Counted from the stretch's first letter, positions 45,896-56,257 are shown. The stretch: DNA of 59,670 nucleotides from an uncultured Elusimicrobia bacterium (GCA_903880015.1 CAIRNS010000013.1:1-59670); one strand, 5' to 3'. The notes: generated from the sequence alone by a model not told the origin. Numbers and translations are program-made.

Positions 45896-46650
45896 GGTAG
45901 TTTAATTCTCCCTAGCTCTGAGGATGCTGCAACGTCGGCAATAAATATGCGCTCGAGTTCGCCTGATGCCTGCGCCCATTCGGGCTGTTCCAAGACCCGG
46001 ACTAGGGATCCGCGGGATAAAATTGCCACCCGGTCACATATCTTTTCCACAATAGCAATACGATGCGAGGAAAACAAAATCGTCTTTCCCTGTCGCTTAA
46101 GATCAAGGAGTACCGTTGCCATTACCTGCATTGCCAAAGGATCCAGTCCGCTGAGCGGTTCGTCATACACAAGAATCACCGGGTTATGCAACAAACTTTG
46201 CGCAATACCGATGCGCTGCAGCATGCCTTTGGAAAACTCTTCGAGTTTTTTATCCGCCGCGTCTTCAAGCCCCACTTGGACCAGCATCCGTTCAACAGAT
46301 TCGGATACATTATCAATCTGCGAAAGATTCCCGTACATCGTCAGAATCTCGCGGGCCGTCAGATAGCGGTAAAAATACGGAGCTTCGGGAAGAAAACCTA
46401 TCTGCCGCAAAACCGCGGGCGAAGGAACTTTCTCCCCCTGCACAATCACCGTACCTTCCGTCGGCATGATCAATCCAAGGATGAGTTTTATGGCAGTTGT
46501 TTTACCGGATCCATTGAGCCCCAGCAAACCATATATCTCCCCATGGCGAATGGCCAAATCCAGATGCTCGACACCGGTCGAATGCACCGTAGAAAAAAGA
46601 TTTTTTCTGGTATACACCTTAGTGATATTGCAAAGCTCTATGGCATTCAT
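45892..46650 (-). CDS. ABC transporter ATPase, ABC-2 type
   Basis: 252 residues. Walker A GLNGSGKTT, Q-loop GFLPEAPYFY, signature 'LEEFSKGMLQRIGIAQSLLH' (the FSKGM variant usual in ABC-2 ATPases), Walker B VILVYDEP and switch His in ILFSSHRIAIVEKI are all present. Together with the next gene's product it forms an exporter; since there is one permease, both halves are presumably homodimers. It lies 61 nt after serA and might be on the same transcript. Homology is to ATPases such as those of drug, polysaccharide or NosF-type systems. Confidence 0.88.
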   Translation of the reverse strand: MNAIELCNITKVYTRKNLFSTVHSTGVEHLDLAIRHGEIYGLLGLNGSGKTTAIKLILGLIMPTEGTVIVQGEKVPSPAVLRQIGFLPEAPYFYRYLTAREILTMYGNLSQIDNVSESVERMLVQVGLEDAADKKLEEFSKGMLQRIGIAQSLLHNPVILVYDEPLSGLDPLAMQVMATVLLDLKRQGKTILFSSHRIAIVEKICDRVAILSRGSLVRVLEQPEWAQASGELERIFIADVAASSELGRIKLP

Positions 46651-46711
46651 AAGTGTTTACGCAGGGGGCATGCTTGCTTCAAATTCATGTCGCAATTCAC
46701 ATTTTCGACGA

Positions 46712-48292
46712 TCAGAGCGCCACATAGGTAACTGCCGTAACACCCGGCAGGTCGCTGATTTGTTTTACCATAATCGGAGCGACAATGCTGTCTACCGTAA
46801 TGATGGTGACCGCTTCGCCGCCGGCAACTGTCCTGCCGACCTGCATATTGGCTATATTGATGGCGTTCTTTCCCAGAAACACGCCTATCTGTCCGATGAT
46901 GCCCGGCTTGTCGTTGTTTTTGACAATTAATAGATTCCCGGCGGGAACAACATCGACGCTCAACCCGTTCATGGACACTATGCGTGGCGATTTGTGGCCA
47001 AAAATCGTTCCGGAAAGCGAAAACTCGCCTTTGTCCGTGAACACCCGGGCAGTGACGAGTGATGCGTAATCCTCAACATCCGGCAGCTTGGTTTCTTTGA
47101 TTTTTATACCGCGTTCTTTAGCCAGCAGAGGCGCATTGACTGAATTAACAGGCAGGTCAAGTATCGGTGTCAGAAATCCCTTAAGATAGGCAACGACCAT
47201 CGGATTGGTATTAAAGGAGGATAAATCACCTTTATATTCAAGCTCAACCGAAGTGATGCCGCCGCTCAAGGTCTGGCTTTGGAACGCGCCGATTTTCTCG
47301 GCCAGCAGAATATACGGCTCGAGTTTTTTGTAGGTCTCCCAATCGAGCGTCGGGACATTGACGGCATTGCGGATCACACCTTTGCAGAAAAAATCTATGA
47401 CAACATCGCTTAATTCCTGGGCAATCTTGACCTGGGCTTCCTCAGTTGAGGCAGCCAAATGCGGGGTCACGACGGCGCCCTCGGTTTCAATAAGCGTCCA
47501 GTCAATCGGTGGTTCTTTGGCAAACACATCAAATGCGGCGCCTTTGACATGACCGCTCTTGATGGCTTCCGCAAGGGCCTTTTCGTCGACGATATTACCG
47601 CGGGCGCAGTTGACGATACGAATGCCTTTTTTCATTTTTTTAATCGTCTCGGCGTTGATCATGTTCCGGGTGGAATCATTGAGCGGCGAGTGAATAGAAA
47701 TATAATCTGACTCAGCGTAGAGTTGATCAAGCGTTCTCAGGTCTATCCCCTGGCTTTCCGCAAACTCTTTGGAAGCAAACGGATCAAACGCAATCACTTT
47801 CATGCCGAATGCGAGCATGCGATATGCCACTTCGCGGCCTATCCGTCCAAGCCCGATCAATCCGAGCGTTTTTCCCTGCAGTTCGGTGCCGATGAATTTC
47901 TCGCGTTTCCATTCTCTTTTCTTGAGCAGTCCGTGCGCTTCCGGAATATTGCGCGCCATGGAAAGCATCAGACCAATCGCGTGTTCAGCGGCAGAAATCG
48001 TATTCCCGCCGGGAACATTGGCGACCACGATGCCTTTTTGCGTTGCCGAGGGAATATCGACATTGTCGACCCCGGTGCCCGCGCGGCCAACGAATTTGAG
48101 AACATCGGCGGCAGCAATGATTTCCGGCGTCACTTTTACCTCGGAACGGATCATCAAACCGTCGTAGCCCTTTATCAGTTCTTTGAACTGTTCGGGGGTC
48201 GGCTTTTCGTGAATATCTATTTTGAAATCCGGATGTTTGAGCAGCGCATCCAGTCCCTCGGTGTTATTGTAAGTCATTAGAATTTTAAACAT
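46712..48292 (-). CDS. serA: D-3-phosphoglycerate dehydrogenase
   Basis: SerA, 526 residues, type I long form that starts serine synthesis by oxidising 3-phosphoglycerate. NAD site 'TLGLIGLGRIGREVAYRMLA'; substrate/active residues in VNCARGNIVDEKALAEA and VTPHLAASTEEAQ (His). Residues about 315-450 form the intervening (ASB) domain, and the last 75 form an ACT domain ('LLIVKNNDKPGIIGQIGVFL') for serine feedback. Start at 48292, MFKILMTYNN. It follows the aminotransferase by 24 nt, which indicates one serine operon. Confidence 0.95.
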   Translation of the reverse strand: MFKILMTYNNTEGLDALLKHPDFKIDIHEKPTPEQFKELIKGYDGLMIRSEVKVTPEIIAAADVLKFVGRAGTGVDNVDIPSATQKGIVVANVPGGNTISAAEHAIGLMLSMARNIPEAHGLLKKREWKREKFIGTELQGKTLGLIGLGRIGREVAYRMLAFGMKVIAFDPFASKEFAESQGIDLRTLDQLYAESDYISIHSPLNDSTRNMINAETIKKMKKGIRIVNCARGNIVDEKALAEAIKSGHVKGAAFDVFAKEPPIDWTLIETEGAVVTPHLAASTEEAQVKIAQELSDVVIDFFCKGVIRNAVNVPTLDWETYKKLEPYILLAEKIGAFQSQTLSGGITSVELEYKGDLSSFNTNPMVVAYLKGFLTPILDLPVNSVNAPLLAKERGIKIKETKLPDVEDYASLVTARVFTDKGEFSLSGTIFGHKSPRIVSMNGLSVDVVPAGNLLIVKNNDKPGIIGQIGVFLGKNAINIANMQVGRTVAGGEAVTIITVDSIVAPIMVKQISDLPGVTAVTYVAL

Positions 48293-48316
48293 GTATGCCT
48301 CCTGGTATCAATAATC

Positions 48317-49453
48317 TTAGTTTTGCAGCAGGATTTCTTCCGCGGCGGCTACGCCGGCACCCTTGGTAACTTTGTGCCCCAGCTTCGCCAACACCATCTC
48401 AAGACAGGCAAACCCGACCAGCAGATCCGCTTTGCCGATATAGCCCATATGAGCGAACCGGATAATTTTCCCTTTGAGCGCGCCCTGACCGCCGGCGATT
48501 GATATGCCGTATTCTTCGCGCAAAAGTTTGACTATTTTCCCGCCCTCAACGCCGGCAGGAACCCGCGCGCTGGTCACCACTTCGCACGGATTATCGCCGA
48601 ACAATTCCAGCCCCAGCGCCTGCATACCCGCACGGGCAGCTTTAGCAAGAACGCTGCAGTCCTTCCACACATTTTCAATGCCTTTTTCCCGTATCATGCG
48701 GATAGCTTCCTGAAGCGATATGATTAATGTGATTGCCGGAGTAAACGGCGTTTCCTGCGTCGCCAGCGATTTCTTCATCTTGCGCCAGTCCCAGTAAAAC
48801 CGCGGAAGTTTCGCTGCCTCAACATACTTCCACGCCTTTGCACTGACGGACACAAACGCCAACCCCGGCGCCAGCATAAGTCCTTTTTGAGAACCGGATA
48901 CGACCACATCGACATGCCATTCATCCGTCAATAATTTTTCGCCACCCAATCCGGAAATCGCGTCAACTACCAAAACGGCAGAAGTCGCATCCACAACTTT
49001 TCCGATAGCCGCGATGTCATTGGTAACGCCGGTCGAGGTCTCGGTGAATGTCGTATACACAACCTTTATTGAAGGGTCGGCTTTCAACGCGGCGGCAATG
49101 GCCTCAGGGCTGACGACTTTTCCCCACTCAACAGAAATCACGGTCGTTTTCACGCCGTAGGCCTCAAGCAATTTCGTCCAGCGCTCGCCAAAGTTTCCGC
49201 ACGAGGCAACCAACGCGCTTTCACCCGCGCTCAAAAGATTGACCACCGATGATTCCATGGCGCCGGTCCCTGAAGAGGCCATCATGAAAACATCGTTCTT
49301 CGTCTGAAAAATATATTTTAATCCTTCGCAGACATCGGCGAAGATTGCACTAAATTCAGCAGTCCGGTGATGAATAATCGGCAGCGCCTCTTTAAGGGCA
49401 ACCTGCGGGGGGATGGGCGTCGGGCCGGGCGTCAATAGATACTGTTTCTTCAT
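48317..49453 (-). CDS. Class V aminotransferase, probable phosphoserine/serine-type
   Basis: 378 residues of the alanine-glyoxylate/serine-pyruvate aminotransferase family (fold type I, PLP). The start is MKKQYLLTPGPTPIPPQ; the PLP lysine lies in VVVSGSQKGLMLAPGL, preceded by the Asp of VLVVDAISGLGG. It is not the classical SerC type. Because it directly precedes serA, it probably provides the second serine-pathway step, transamination of 3-phosphohydroxypyruvate, as proposed for other class V enzymes in organisms lacking serC; glycine/serine-glyoxylate interconversion is the alternative. Confidence 0.82.
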   Translation of the reverse strand: MKKQYLLTPGPTPIPPQVALKEALPIIHHRTAEFSAIFADVCEGLKYIFQTKNDVFMMASSGTGAMESSVVNLLSAGESALVASCGNFGERWTKLLEAYGVKTTVISVEWGKVVSPEAIAAALKADPSIKVVYTTFTETSTGVTNDIAAIGKVVDATSAVLVVDAISGLGGEKLLTDEWHVDVVVSGSQKGLMLAPGLAFVSVSAKAWKYVEAAKLPRFYWDWRKMKKSLATQETPFTPAITLIISLQEAIRMIREKGIENVWKDCSVLAKAARAGMQALGLELFGDNPCEVVTSARVPAGVEGGKIVKLLREEYGISIAGGQGALKGKIIRFAHMGYIGKADLLVGFACLEMVLAKLGHKVTKGAGVAAAEEILLQN

Positions 49454-49507
49454 AATACACTGCCTCCTATACGGTCAATTTATTTGTTCTGTGCATATGC
49501 CGGCTGA

Positions 49508-51847
49508 TTACTTCTTTTGGATGCTGTGTTTTAGCACTTCGTCCATATGTTTAACCGGTATCAACTGCAATTTCTTTTTAATGGCGTCAGGAATATCAAC
49601 GAGATCCTTTTTGTTGCCATCGGGAAACAAGACCGTGGTAATGCCTTCGCGATGAGCGGCGAGGACTTTTTCTTTGAGCCCGCCAATCGCCAGCACCCGG
49701 CCGCGCAAAGTAATTTCACCGGTCATAGCGAGATTTTTTTTGATGGGCTTATTCATGGCAACCGATGACAGCGCCGTGGCAATAGCTATGCCGGCGCTCG
49801 GCCCGTCTTTCGGGACTGCGCCTTCCGGCACATGAATATGGAAGTCCGTTTCCTTGAACATAGCATCGTTAATATGCAGTTTTTTTGCCGACGAACGGAC
49901 ATAGGTAAGCGCCGCCTGGGCGGATTCCTTCATCACTTCACCCAGCTTGCCGGTCAAGCTCAAAATACCTTTACCCTTCATTTTATTGACTTCAATAGTC
50001 AATGTTTCGCCGCCCGCTTCCGTCCAGGCAAGCCCGGTGGCGACGCCGATCGCGTTTTGCGTTATTTTCTCCCGCTCGTGATGAGCTACGCCCAAAAACT
50101 TCGCCAGATTATCCGGCGTAATAACTACGCACTGCTTCTTTTTATTAAGCGCCAGTTCCTTGGTCACCTTCCGGCACAGATTGGCAATTTCCCGCTCAAG
50201 GTTGCGAACGCCCGCTTCATGCGTATAACGCGCAATGACCTGTGCCAGCGTATCCCGTGATATGGTGATGTCCGCATCGGTCAACCCGTGCTCTTTAATC
50301 TGCTTGGGAATAAGGTATTTCTGCGCTATACTGATTTTTTCATCGTCAGTATAACCCGCAAACCGGATAATCTCAAGCCGGTCAAGCAGAGGGCTCGGGA
50401 TATTATATAAGGTGTTTGCAGTTGTAATAAACATCACTTTTGAAAGATCGAATTCTACATCAAGGAAGTGATCGCTGAAGGTATAGTTCTGTTCAGGATC
50501 AAGCACTTCCAGAAGAGCCGAGGAGGGATCGCCCCGCCAGTCATTGCCCAGCTTATCAATCTCGTCAAGTATGAAGACGGGGTTATTGGATTTCGCCTTG
50601 CGTATCGATTGAATGATTCGGCCCGGCAATGCGCCAATATAGGTGCGCCGATGCCCGCGAATCTCGGCCTCGTCACGGACGCCGCCGAGTGAAATACGCG
50701 CAAAATTGCGTCCTAGTCCACGGGCAACCGATTTCGCAATGGAAGTTTTTCCCACGCCCGGGGGACCGACGAAACACAAAATCGGCCCTTTTATTTTCTG
50801 AACGCGTCCCAAAACTGCGAGATATTCAAGTACCCGTTCCTTTATTTTTTCCAGCCCGAAATGGTCTTCATCGAGGATCTGCTGCGCGCGCTTTATGTCA
50901 AGATTGTCTTTCGTGCTTACTGACCAAGGCAGATCGATAAGCCAGTCGAGATAGGTCCTGATAACTGTCGCCTCAGGCGAAAAGGGCATCATCTTTTCCA
51001 GACGAACCATTTCCTTTGTTGCGGCTTCTTCAGCCTCTTTTGACATCTTGGCGTTTTTTATTTTAACTTTCAGCTCGTCTAATTCCTTGGCGTAATCATC
51101 CTTTTGCTTGAGTTCTTTCTGAATAGCCTTCATTTGTTCCGTCAGATAATATTCTTTTTGCGTTTTCTCAATCTGACTGCGAACGCGATTCTGAATGCGC
51201 CGTTCTATGTTAAGGATTTCAAGTTCTGAGCTGAGTATCTGAATGAGTTTCTCAAGGCGCTGTTCGGTATCGGCGGTCTCTAAAATCAGCTGCTTATCCT
51301 GAAGCTTAACCATCAAATGCGACGCGATGGTGTCCGGCAAACGGCCCGGGTCGGTTATATTTGAGACAGCCACCGCGATTTCCATCGGTAAACGCTGGTT
51401 TAATTTAACATACTGCTCGAACAAAGAATTTGACCGACGCATAAGCGCCTCGATGCCCGGCGTCTTATCAAGAGAATCTTCCAGTACAATTAATTCAACC
51501 TCGACGAACCCCTGCTCATTTTGGCGGTAATCCGTCCATTGCGCGCGCTGAATGCCTTCAACGAGAACTTTGAGCGTACCGTCGGGCATCTTCAGCATTT
51601 GCAGAACCTCAACAACGGTTCCGATAGGGAATATATCGTCAGGGCCGGGATCTTCCGTCTGAACATGTTTCTGCGCGGCGACAAATGCAAGCCGCTGGCC
51701 CGCCATCGCCATTTCAAGTGCTTTTATGGATTTATCACGACCAACCGCCAGGGGCAATACCATCGCCGGGAAAACAACAATGTCGCGCACCGGCAAAAGC
51801 GGAAGGCGGGCGGGGATAGGATTTTTGCTGCGGTCAAGTTCGCTCAT
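49508..51847 (-). CDS. lon: ATP-dependent protease Lon
   Basis: LonA, 779 residues. The N-terminal substrate domain starts after '[20 protein letters not shown]'; a coiled coil spans about 190-280 ([20 protein letters not shown]). AAA+ module: Walker [10 protein letters not shown], Walker B IDE in [11 protein letters not shown]. The protease has the serine of PKDGPSAG and the lysine of '[16 protein letters not shown]', an intact Ser-Lys dyad. It is preceded by clpX (4-nt overlap), so stress proteases are made from one operon. Lon degrades misfolded and short-lived regulatory proteins. Confidence 0.96.
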   Translation of the reverse strand: MSELDRSKNPIPARLPLLPVRDIVVFPAMVLPLAVGRDKSIKALEMAMAGQRLAFVAAQKHVQTEDPGPDDIFPIGTVVEVLQMLKMPDGTLKVLVEGIQRAQWTDYRQNEQGFVEVELIVLEDSLDKTPGIEALMRRSNSLFEQYVKLNQRLPMEIAVAVSNITDPGRLPDTIASHLMVKLQDKQLILETADTEQRLEKLIQILSSELEILNIERRIQNRVRSQIEKTQKEYYLTEQMKAIQKELKQKDDYAKELDELKVKIKNAKMSKEAEEAATKEMVRLEKMMPFSPEATVIRTYLDWLIDLPWSVSTKDNLDIKRAQQILDEDHFGLEKIKERVLEYLAVLGRVQKIKGPILCFVGPPGVGKTSIAKSVARGLGRNFARISLGGVRDEAEIRGHRRTYIGALPGRIIQSIRKAKSNNPVFILDEIDKLGNDWRGDPSSALLEVLDPEQNYTFSDHFLDVEFDLSKVMFITTANTLYNIPSPLLDRLEIIRFAGYTDDEKISIAQKYLIPKQIKEHGLTDADITISRDTLAQVIARYTHEAGVRNLEREIANLCRKVTKELALNKKKQCVVITPDNLAKFLGVAHHEREKITQNAIGVATGLAWTEAGGETLTIEVNKMKGKGILSLTGKLGEVMKESAQAALTYVRSSAKKLHINDAMFKETDFHIHVPEGAVPKDGPSAGIAIATALSSVAMNKPIKKNLAMTGEITLRGRVLAIGGLKEKVLAAHREGITTVLFPDGNKKDLVDIPDAIKKKLQLIPVKHMDEVLKHSIQKK

Positions 51848-53100
51848 GCTGATTCCTTTGCCGACGTTTCAAAAACTAATTTTGGCGGCGTTTTCTTCAA
51901 GACGGCGTCTTTATCAACAATGCATTTTTTCAAGGTGGTCTTTTCAGGCAAATCGTACATGACATCCAGAAGCAAATCCTCGAGAATAGCCCGCAATCCG
52001 CGGGCGCCGGAACCGCGCTGCAGCGCCGAGTGCGCGATGGTTTCCAGCGCTTCGGGGGTAAATGAAAGCTCAACGCCTTCCAAAGCGAATATCTTTGCGT
52101 ACTGTTTTACCAGAGCATTTTTAGGGTCGGTCAAGATATGAATCAAATCCGCCGGAGTCAAACTCTTGAGCGTGCTGATGACGGGAACCCTGCCGACAAA
52201 TTCGGGAATCAAACCGTATTTGATAAGATCCTCGGGCTGAAGCAGCGGCAGAATATCGTCGACATTGCGTTCTTTTTTGCTTTTTGTTTCAGACAAAAAT
52301 CCTACTTTTTTAGCGGCAAGACGATGTTCAATTATCTTATCAAGCGAATCAAAAGCGCCGCCGCAAATAAAGAGTATATTGGTTGTATTAACTTTGATAT
52401 ATTCCTGCTGAGGATGCTTCCTGCCGCCTTGGGGTGGGACATTGGCATCAGTCCCTTCGAGTATTTTCAACAGCGCCTGCTGAACGCCTTCGCCGGAAAC
52501 ATCCCGCGTGATGGAAGGGCTGTCCGACCGGCGCGATATTTTGTCTATCTCATCAATATAGATGATACCTTTTTCCGCCCGCTTAATGTCGAATGAACAA
52601 TTTTGCAGCAGACGCAGAATGATATTTTCCACATCCTCACCAACATAGCCCGCTTCAGTCAAGGTGGTCGCGTCAGCGATGGCGAAAGGAACATGCAGCA
52701 GCCGCGCCAGCGTCTGGGCAAGCAGTGTTTTTCCGGTTCCCGTCGGTCCGACAAGGAGAATATTCGATTTCTGCAATTCAACATCGTCTTTAGCGCCCCG
52801 GGGAACTTCCAGCCGGCGGTAATGGTTATAAACCGCGACCGAGAGCGTCTTTTTTGCCCGTTCCTGGCCGACGACATATTCATCAAGTGCGCGTTTTATT
52901 TCGTGCGGTTTGGGCAGGGTTTTGAGGGCACGGCGGGATTCTTCCTGCTCGATACGGGCAAGAAGATCAGTGGAGTTTTTAATGCACTCGTCGCAGACAT
53001 AGTTTCCCTGACTGCCTACTAACCGAACACCGTGATGTTTGGTCCGGTGACAGAATACGCAATTTTGTTCATTCTCGGGCGTTTGCGGAGTTTCAACCAT
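51844..53100 (-). CDS. clpX: ATP-dependent Clp protease ATPase subunit ClpX
   Basis: ClpX, 418 residues. N-terminal zinc-binding domain has four cysteines: CVFCHRTK and YVCDECIKN. The AAA+ module has Walker [18 protein letters not shown], Walker B '[20 protein letters not shown]' and '[20 protein letters not shown]'. ClpX unfolds substrates and feeds them to ClpP, encoded 2 nt upstream. The IGF-type loop that docks ClpP is expected in residues about 265-280 ('[18 protein letters not shown]'); the central IGF tripeptide reads VGF here, a known variant. Confidence 0.95.
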   Translation of the reverse strand: MVETPQTPENEQNCVFCHRTKHHGVRLVGSQGNYVCDECIKNSTDLLARIEQEESRRALKTLPKPHEIKRALDEYVVGQERAKKTLSVAVYNHYRRLEVPRGAKDDVELQKSNILLVGPTGTGKTLLAQTLARLLHVPFAIADATTLTEAGYVGEDVENIILRLLQNCSFDIKRAEKGIIYIDEIDKISRRSDSPSITRDVSGEGVQQALLKILEGTDANVPPQGGRKHPQQEYIKVNTTNILFICGGAFDSLDKIIEHRLAAKKVGFLSETKSKKERNVDDILPLLQPEDLIKYGLIPEFVGRVPVISTLKSLTPADLIHILTDPKNALVKQYAKIFALEGVELSFTPEALETIAHSALQRGSGARGLRAILEDLLLDVMYDLPEKTTLKKCIVDKDAVLKKTPPKLVFETSAKESA

Positions 53101-53102
53101 TT

Positions 53103-53714
53103 TTATTTTTTCCTGGGTGCGATGACTTCATCGATAATGCCGTATTGTTTCGCTTCTTCTGCTGACATATAAAAATTCCGCTCGGTGTCTTGGCGAATAC
53201 GCTCTACCGTCTGTCCGGTATGTTTGGCAAGGATAGCAATCAACTTATCTTTAGTAGCGATCAGCTCGCTGGTTTCTATCTGAATATCCGTCACCTGCCC
53301 AGAAATACCTTCTCCGTAAATAAGCGGTTGGTGAATCATAACCCGCGAATGCGGCAGTGCGTAGCGCCGGCCTTTGGTCCCCGCTGCCAGCAGCAACGCC
53401 CCAAACGACATTGCCATCCCCATACATATGGTCGTGATGGGCGATTTTATATACTGCATGGTATCGTATACGGCAAGTCCGGCCGTCACCATGCCACCGG
53501 GCGAGTTGACATACAGATTTATGTCTTTGTCAGTGTCTTCCGCGTCAAGATACAACAGTTGGGCGATGATAAGGTTGGCTGAATCCGTGGTCATGGCGCC
53601 GCCATAACCGCCGACGAAGATTATGCGGTCTTTTAAAAGCCGCGAATAGATATCATAACCAACTGCCGCACCCTGGTTCCACCGTTCAATAATCGTCGGG
53701 ACAAGACCTGACAT
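53103..53714 (-). CDS. clpP: ATP-dependent Clp protease proteolytic subunit
   Basis: ClpP, 203 residues, the tetradecameric serine protease. The catalytic Ser is in '[20 protein letters not shown]' (usual form GxAASMGA; here MAMSFGA), His in [11 protein letters not shown] and Asp in [11 protein letters not shown]. The N-terminus [21 protein letters not shown] contains slightly more residues between IIE and YDIYSRLL than most. It lies between tig and clpX in the common tig-clpP-clpX-lon order. A short propeptide or none is expected. Confidence 0.95.
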   Translation of the reverse strand: MSGLVPTIIERWNQGAAVGYDIYSRLLKDRIIFVGGYGGAMTTDSANLIIAQLLYLDAEDTDKDINLYVNSPGGMVTAGLAVYDTMQYIKSPITTICMGMAMSFGALLLAAGTKGRRYALPHSRVMIHQPLIYGEGISGQVTDIQIETSELIATKDKLIAILAKHTGQTVERIRQDTERNFYMSAEEAKQYGIIDEVIAPRKK

Positions 53715-53732
53715 AGTACCGCCTCCGTTTGC

Positions 53733-55037
53733 CTATTTCTTGGTTTCTTCTTTGACTGCGGCATTACTCAAAAGGTACGCGAATATTTTTTCTTCTTTAA
53801 GAGACGCGCGGATTGCATCCTTGTTTTCTTCGAAATATTTTTCCGCTTCCTGTTCACGGCCAATGTTTTCCGTCAGCATCCGGGTGCGTTCCTGATCAAT
53901 ATCGGCGTCAGTGACATCAAGCTTTTCCGCAGTCGCCACAGCACTCAATACATAGGAAAGCCGGACATTGTTTTCCGCTTCAGTACGATATTTCTTGCGC
54001 CATTCAACTTTTTCTTTATCAAGATTTTGTTGCTGCACTCCCCGGCGTTTGAAATAATCCAGGGTGCGGTTCCACATGTGCGTCAATTGCCCCTCGACCA
54101 ACGATTCAGGGACCGGAAAATTATTTTTTTCAACCAGATGAGCGATAATCTGCTTTTCCACATCCTGGTCCTGGCGTTTCTTTTCTTCCCCTTCAAGCGA
54201 TTCCTTGAGCTTACCTTCCAAATCAGCCAGCTTTTCGAGGCCCAGGTCCCGGGCAAATTCGTCATCAAGAGCCGGCAGAACCTTTTCCTTTATTTCAAGG
54301 ACAGAGACCAGAAAGATTACTTTTTTCCCCGCAAGATTCTTTGCCGGATAGTCGCCCGGGAATGTCACGGGAACTTCCGTAACTGCGCCTTTTTTCGCAC
54401 CGATCAAGCCCTCTTTGAGTCCGGGAATCATCTGCGCCGCGGAGAGGTCCATGACGAAATTCTTTGTTTTCATATCACTGAGCGGCTGCCCGTCAGCGGT
54501 GCATTCGTAATCTATCGTCACGACATGCGCCGGTGCGACCGTGTCGCTTGCGGAAGGTTCCAGGCGGGCATTGCGCTCGCGCAATGCATTAATATTTTCT
54601 TTGATTTTTGCGTCGGTAACCGGTGCGATTGTCCGGATTATTTTGATATTTTTATAATCCTTGACTTTAAATTCGGGATGCCGTTCAGCTTTTAACACAT
54701 ACTGAAACGGTTTATCAAAATCAAAGGTCACTTTATCGATACTCGGCATATCGATAGGATCAACTCCCTGCGATTTCAGCGCGTCAAACGCCGTTTTATG
54801 AATAAGATTTTCAATGACTTTTTCGCGCGCTTTTCCCTCAAAGCTCTTTTTTACCATATCCTGCGGCGCTTTGCCGGCACGGAAACCCGGAATCTGCGCA
54901 ACTTTTTGTATCTCGCCAAAAACCGTCTCGATTTCTTTTGCGACGGCAGAGTGCGGCACCTCTACGCTTAACAAAATGGCGCAGGGGGTATTTTCCACGA
55001 CAGCAACTTTACAACCTTCCATCAACTTCGTTTCCAT
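53733..55037 (-). CDS. tig: Trigger factor
   Basis: Tig, 434 residues from the ATG at 55037 (METKLMEGCKVAVVEN), ribosome-bound chaperone and prolyl isomerase. The ribosome-docking signature appears as 'IPGFRAGKAPQDMVKKSFEG' (GFRxGKxP). The PPIase domain spans roughly residues 150-240, around 'VTIDYECTADGQPLSDMKTK'; the C-terminal helical arms follow. A GTG eleven codons upstream is less likely since GGGAG lies 6 nt from the ATG. It opens the tig-clpP-clpX-lon run and follows three tRNAs on the same strand. Confidence 0.93.
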   Translation of the reverse strand: METKLMEGCKVAVVENTPCAILLSVEVPHSAVAKEIETVFGEIQKVAQIPGFRAGKAPQDMVKKSFEGKAREKVIENLIHKTAFDALKSQGVDPIDMPSIDKVTFDFDKPFQYVLKAERHPEFKVKDYKNIKIIRTIAPVTDAKIKENINALRERNARLEPSASDTVAPAHVVTIDYECTADGQPLSDMKTKNFVMDLSAAQMIPGLKEGLIGAKKGAVTEVPVTFPGDYPAKNLAGKKVIFLVSVLEIKEKVLPALDDEFARDLGLEKLADLEGKLKESLEGEEKKRQDQDVEKQIIAHLVEKNNFPVPESLVEGQLTHMWNRTLDYFKRRGVQQQNLDKEKVEWRKKYRTEAENNVRLSYVLSAVATAEKLDVTDADIDQERTRMLTENIGREQEAEKYFEENKDAIRASLKEEKIFAYLLSNAAVKEETKK

Positions 55038-55146
55038 AAATTCTCCCGTTATCAGTTTCCCCGCCCCCACCCCTGTGAGACGGCCCGTCAGTACTGCACG
55101 ACGGCACTACCCTACTCGAATGGTTTCCGAAAGCCCTGCAAAAATA

Positions 55147-55228
55147 TGCGGACGGAGGGACTTGAACCCACAAGCCGTTAGGCATATGATCCTAAGTCAT
55201 ACGCGTCTGCCAATTCCGCCACGTCCGC
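55147..55228 (-). tRNA. tRNA-Leu (anticodon TAG)
   Basis: 82-nt minus-strand tRNA with acceptor GCGGACG/CGTCCGC, D-arm GGCGGAATTGGCAGACGC, anticodon loop ACTTAGG with TAG, a long variable arm TGCCTAACGGCT and T-loop TTCAAGT. Discriminator A, no encoded CCA. It lies 38 nt from tRNA-Lys and about 110 nt ahead of tig. Confidence 0.93.
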
Positions 55229-55266
55229 ACTATGCCCCATACGGGGACAGTTGTGTACGATAAAAA

Positions 55267-55339
55267 TGCGCTGCATAGGAATTGAACCTATAACCTGACG
55301 ATTAAGAGTCGCCTGCTCTACCAATTGAGCTAGCAGCGC
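55267..55339 (-). tRNA. tRNA-Lys (anticodon CTT)
   Basis: 73-nt minus-strand cloverleaf: acceptor GCGCTGC/GCAGCGC, D-arm GCTCAATTGGTAGAGC, anticodon loop CTCTTAA (CTT), T-arm TAGGTTCAATTCCTA. Discriminator A, CCA not encoded. It complements the TTT tRNA-Lys near 44 kb. Confidence 0.93.
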
Positions 55340-55421
55340 ATATTCAGTGGCCATGCCGGTCAGTAACCCGGAAAAGTATCCACGACCCATCACTTGATAC
55401 CCGATGATTGCTATATGAATC

Positions 55422-55495
55422 TGGGCTTGGTGGGACTTGAACCCACAACCTACAGATTCGAAGTCTGCCACTCTATCCAATTGAGCTACAAGCCC
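55422..55495 (-). tRNA. tRNA-Arg (anticodon TCG)
   Basis: 74-nt minus-strand cloverleaf: acceptor GGGCTTG/CAAGCCC, D-arm AGCTCAATTGGATAGAGT, anticodon loop CTTCGAA (TCG), T-arm TGGGTTCAAGTCCCA. Discriminator A, CCA not encoded. First tRNA after the promoter at 55546. Confidence 0.94.
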
Positions 55496-55545
55496 GTTAC
55501 GAATGAATTGTCAGCGGCACTGAAACTCCGCAATAGGAAGGTAGG

Positions 55546-55574
55546 ATTTTAACAAACTCTTCGAAATATGTCAA
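55546..55574 (-). promoter_or_regulatory. Promoter of the tRNA-Arg/Lys/Leu-tig unit
   Basis: TTGACA (55569-55574), 17-nt spacer, TAAAAT (55546-55551) on the minus strand, about 50 nt before tRNA-Arg. Near-consensus. It probably also serves tig-clpP-clpX-lon by read-through, as no terminator was seen before tig. Confidence 0.8.
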
Positions 55575-55599
55575 GACCGTTTTTCTCCCTCAAAATTGC

Positions 55600-55628
55600 T
55601 TGACAAATATATGTTTTTTTAATAAAAT
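55600..55628 (+). promoter_or_regulatory. Promoter of the plus-strand operon at 55.75 kb
   Basis: TTGACA (55600-55605), 17-nt spacer, TAAAAT (55623-55628) on the plus strand. The leader to the first ATG at 55751 is about 115 nt and holds no recognised RNA element. The -35 boxes of the two divergent promoters are 25 nt apart. Confidence 0.8.
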
Positions 55629-55750
55629 CTCTCAAAAGAAATAGTAGCTGGATTCATTTGTTTTTTACTCAATGGCACCCGGGAAAAGGCTTGTTTCACC
55701 TCGCCGCTGCCGATGCTATTTCCGCACTATATCGGGAAGGATCATAACCC

Positions 55751-56257
55751 ATGAACCTCACTGCACTGCAAAAAATCCCCTATGGCATGTTCGTCGTTTC
55801 AACTGCGTTTAACGGGAAAATGAACGGACAGATTGCCAACACGGTACTACAGATATCTGCCGAGCCGCCGACCATTGCCGTCAGCATCAACAAACAGAAT
55901 TTAACGCACGAATTAATCACCGCAAGCGGGGTGTTCTCGGTATCCATCCTCTCAGAAAAAACGCCGCTTGCTTTTATCGGCGCGTTCGGCTTTAAATCAG
56001 GCAGGACAACCGATAAGTTTAAAGATATTCACTTTGAAACCGGTGTAACCGGCACGCCCATCGTTTTGGATTATGCCGTCGGTTACCTGGAAGCGAAAGT
56101 AATAACTGCCGTCGATGTAATTACACACACGCTCTTTATCGGCACCCTCGTTGCCGCCGAGGTACGCGAAGATGCGCCACCCATGACCTACGACTATTAT
56201 CACCGGATTAAAGGAGGCCTTACTCAGAAGAACGCTCCGACCTATATCAAAAAATGA
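55751..56257 (+). CDS. Flavin reductase-like FMN-binding protein
   Basis: 168 residues, split-barrel fold of the flavin reductase/flavoredoxin family. Typical segments: 'IPYGMFVVSTAFNGKMNGQI', 'TIAVSINKQNLTHELITASG' and 'GVFSVSILSEKTPLAFIGAF'. It most resembles the flavin-reductase module that precedes rubredoxin in the high-molecular-weight rubredoxins of anaerobic clostridia, but no rubredoxin domain follows here. The end YDYYHRIKGGLTQKNAPTYI is conserved in that group and suggests an FMN carrier in oxygen or NO defence. AAGGA lies 9 nt before the ATG; ybaB follows after 13 nt. Confidence 0.82.
   Translation: MNLTALQKIPYGMFVVSTAFNGKMNGQIANTVLQISAEPPTIAVSINKQNLTHELITASGVFSVSILSEKTPLAFIGAFGFKSGRTTDKFKDIHFETGVTGTPIVLDYAVGYLEAKVITAVDVITHTLFIGTLVAAEVREDAPPMTYDYYHRIKGGLTQKNAPTYIKK

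Noticed and set aside
55629-55750. Possible small SRP RNA ahead of ybaB
   Set aside because: Genes near ybaB often include ffs, but the leader lacks the conserved GGAAGCAGC apical loop, so no RNA was called.
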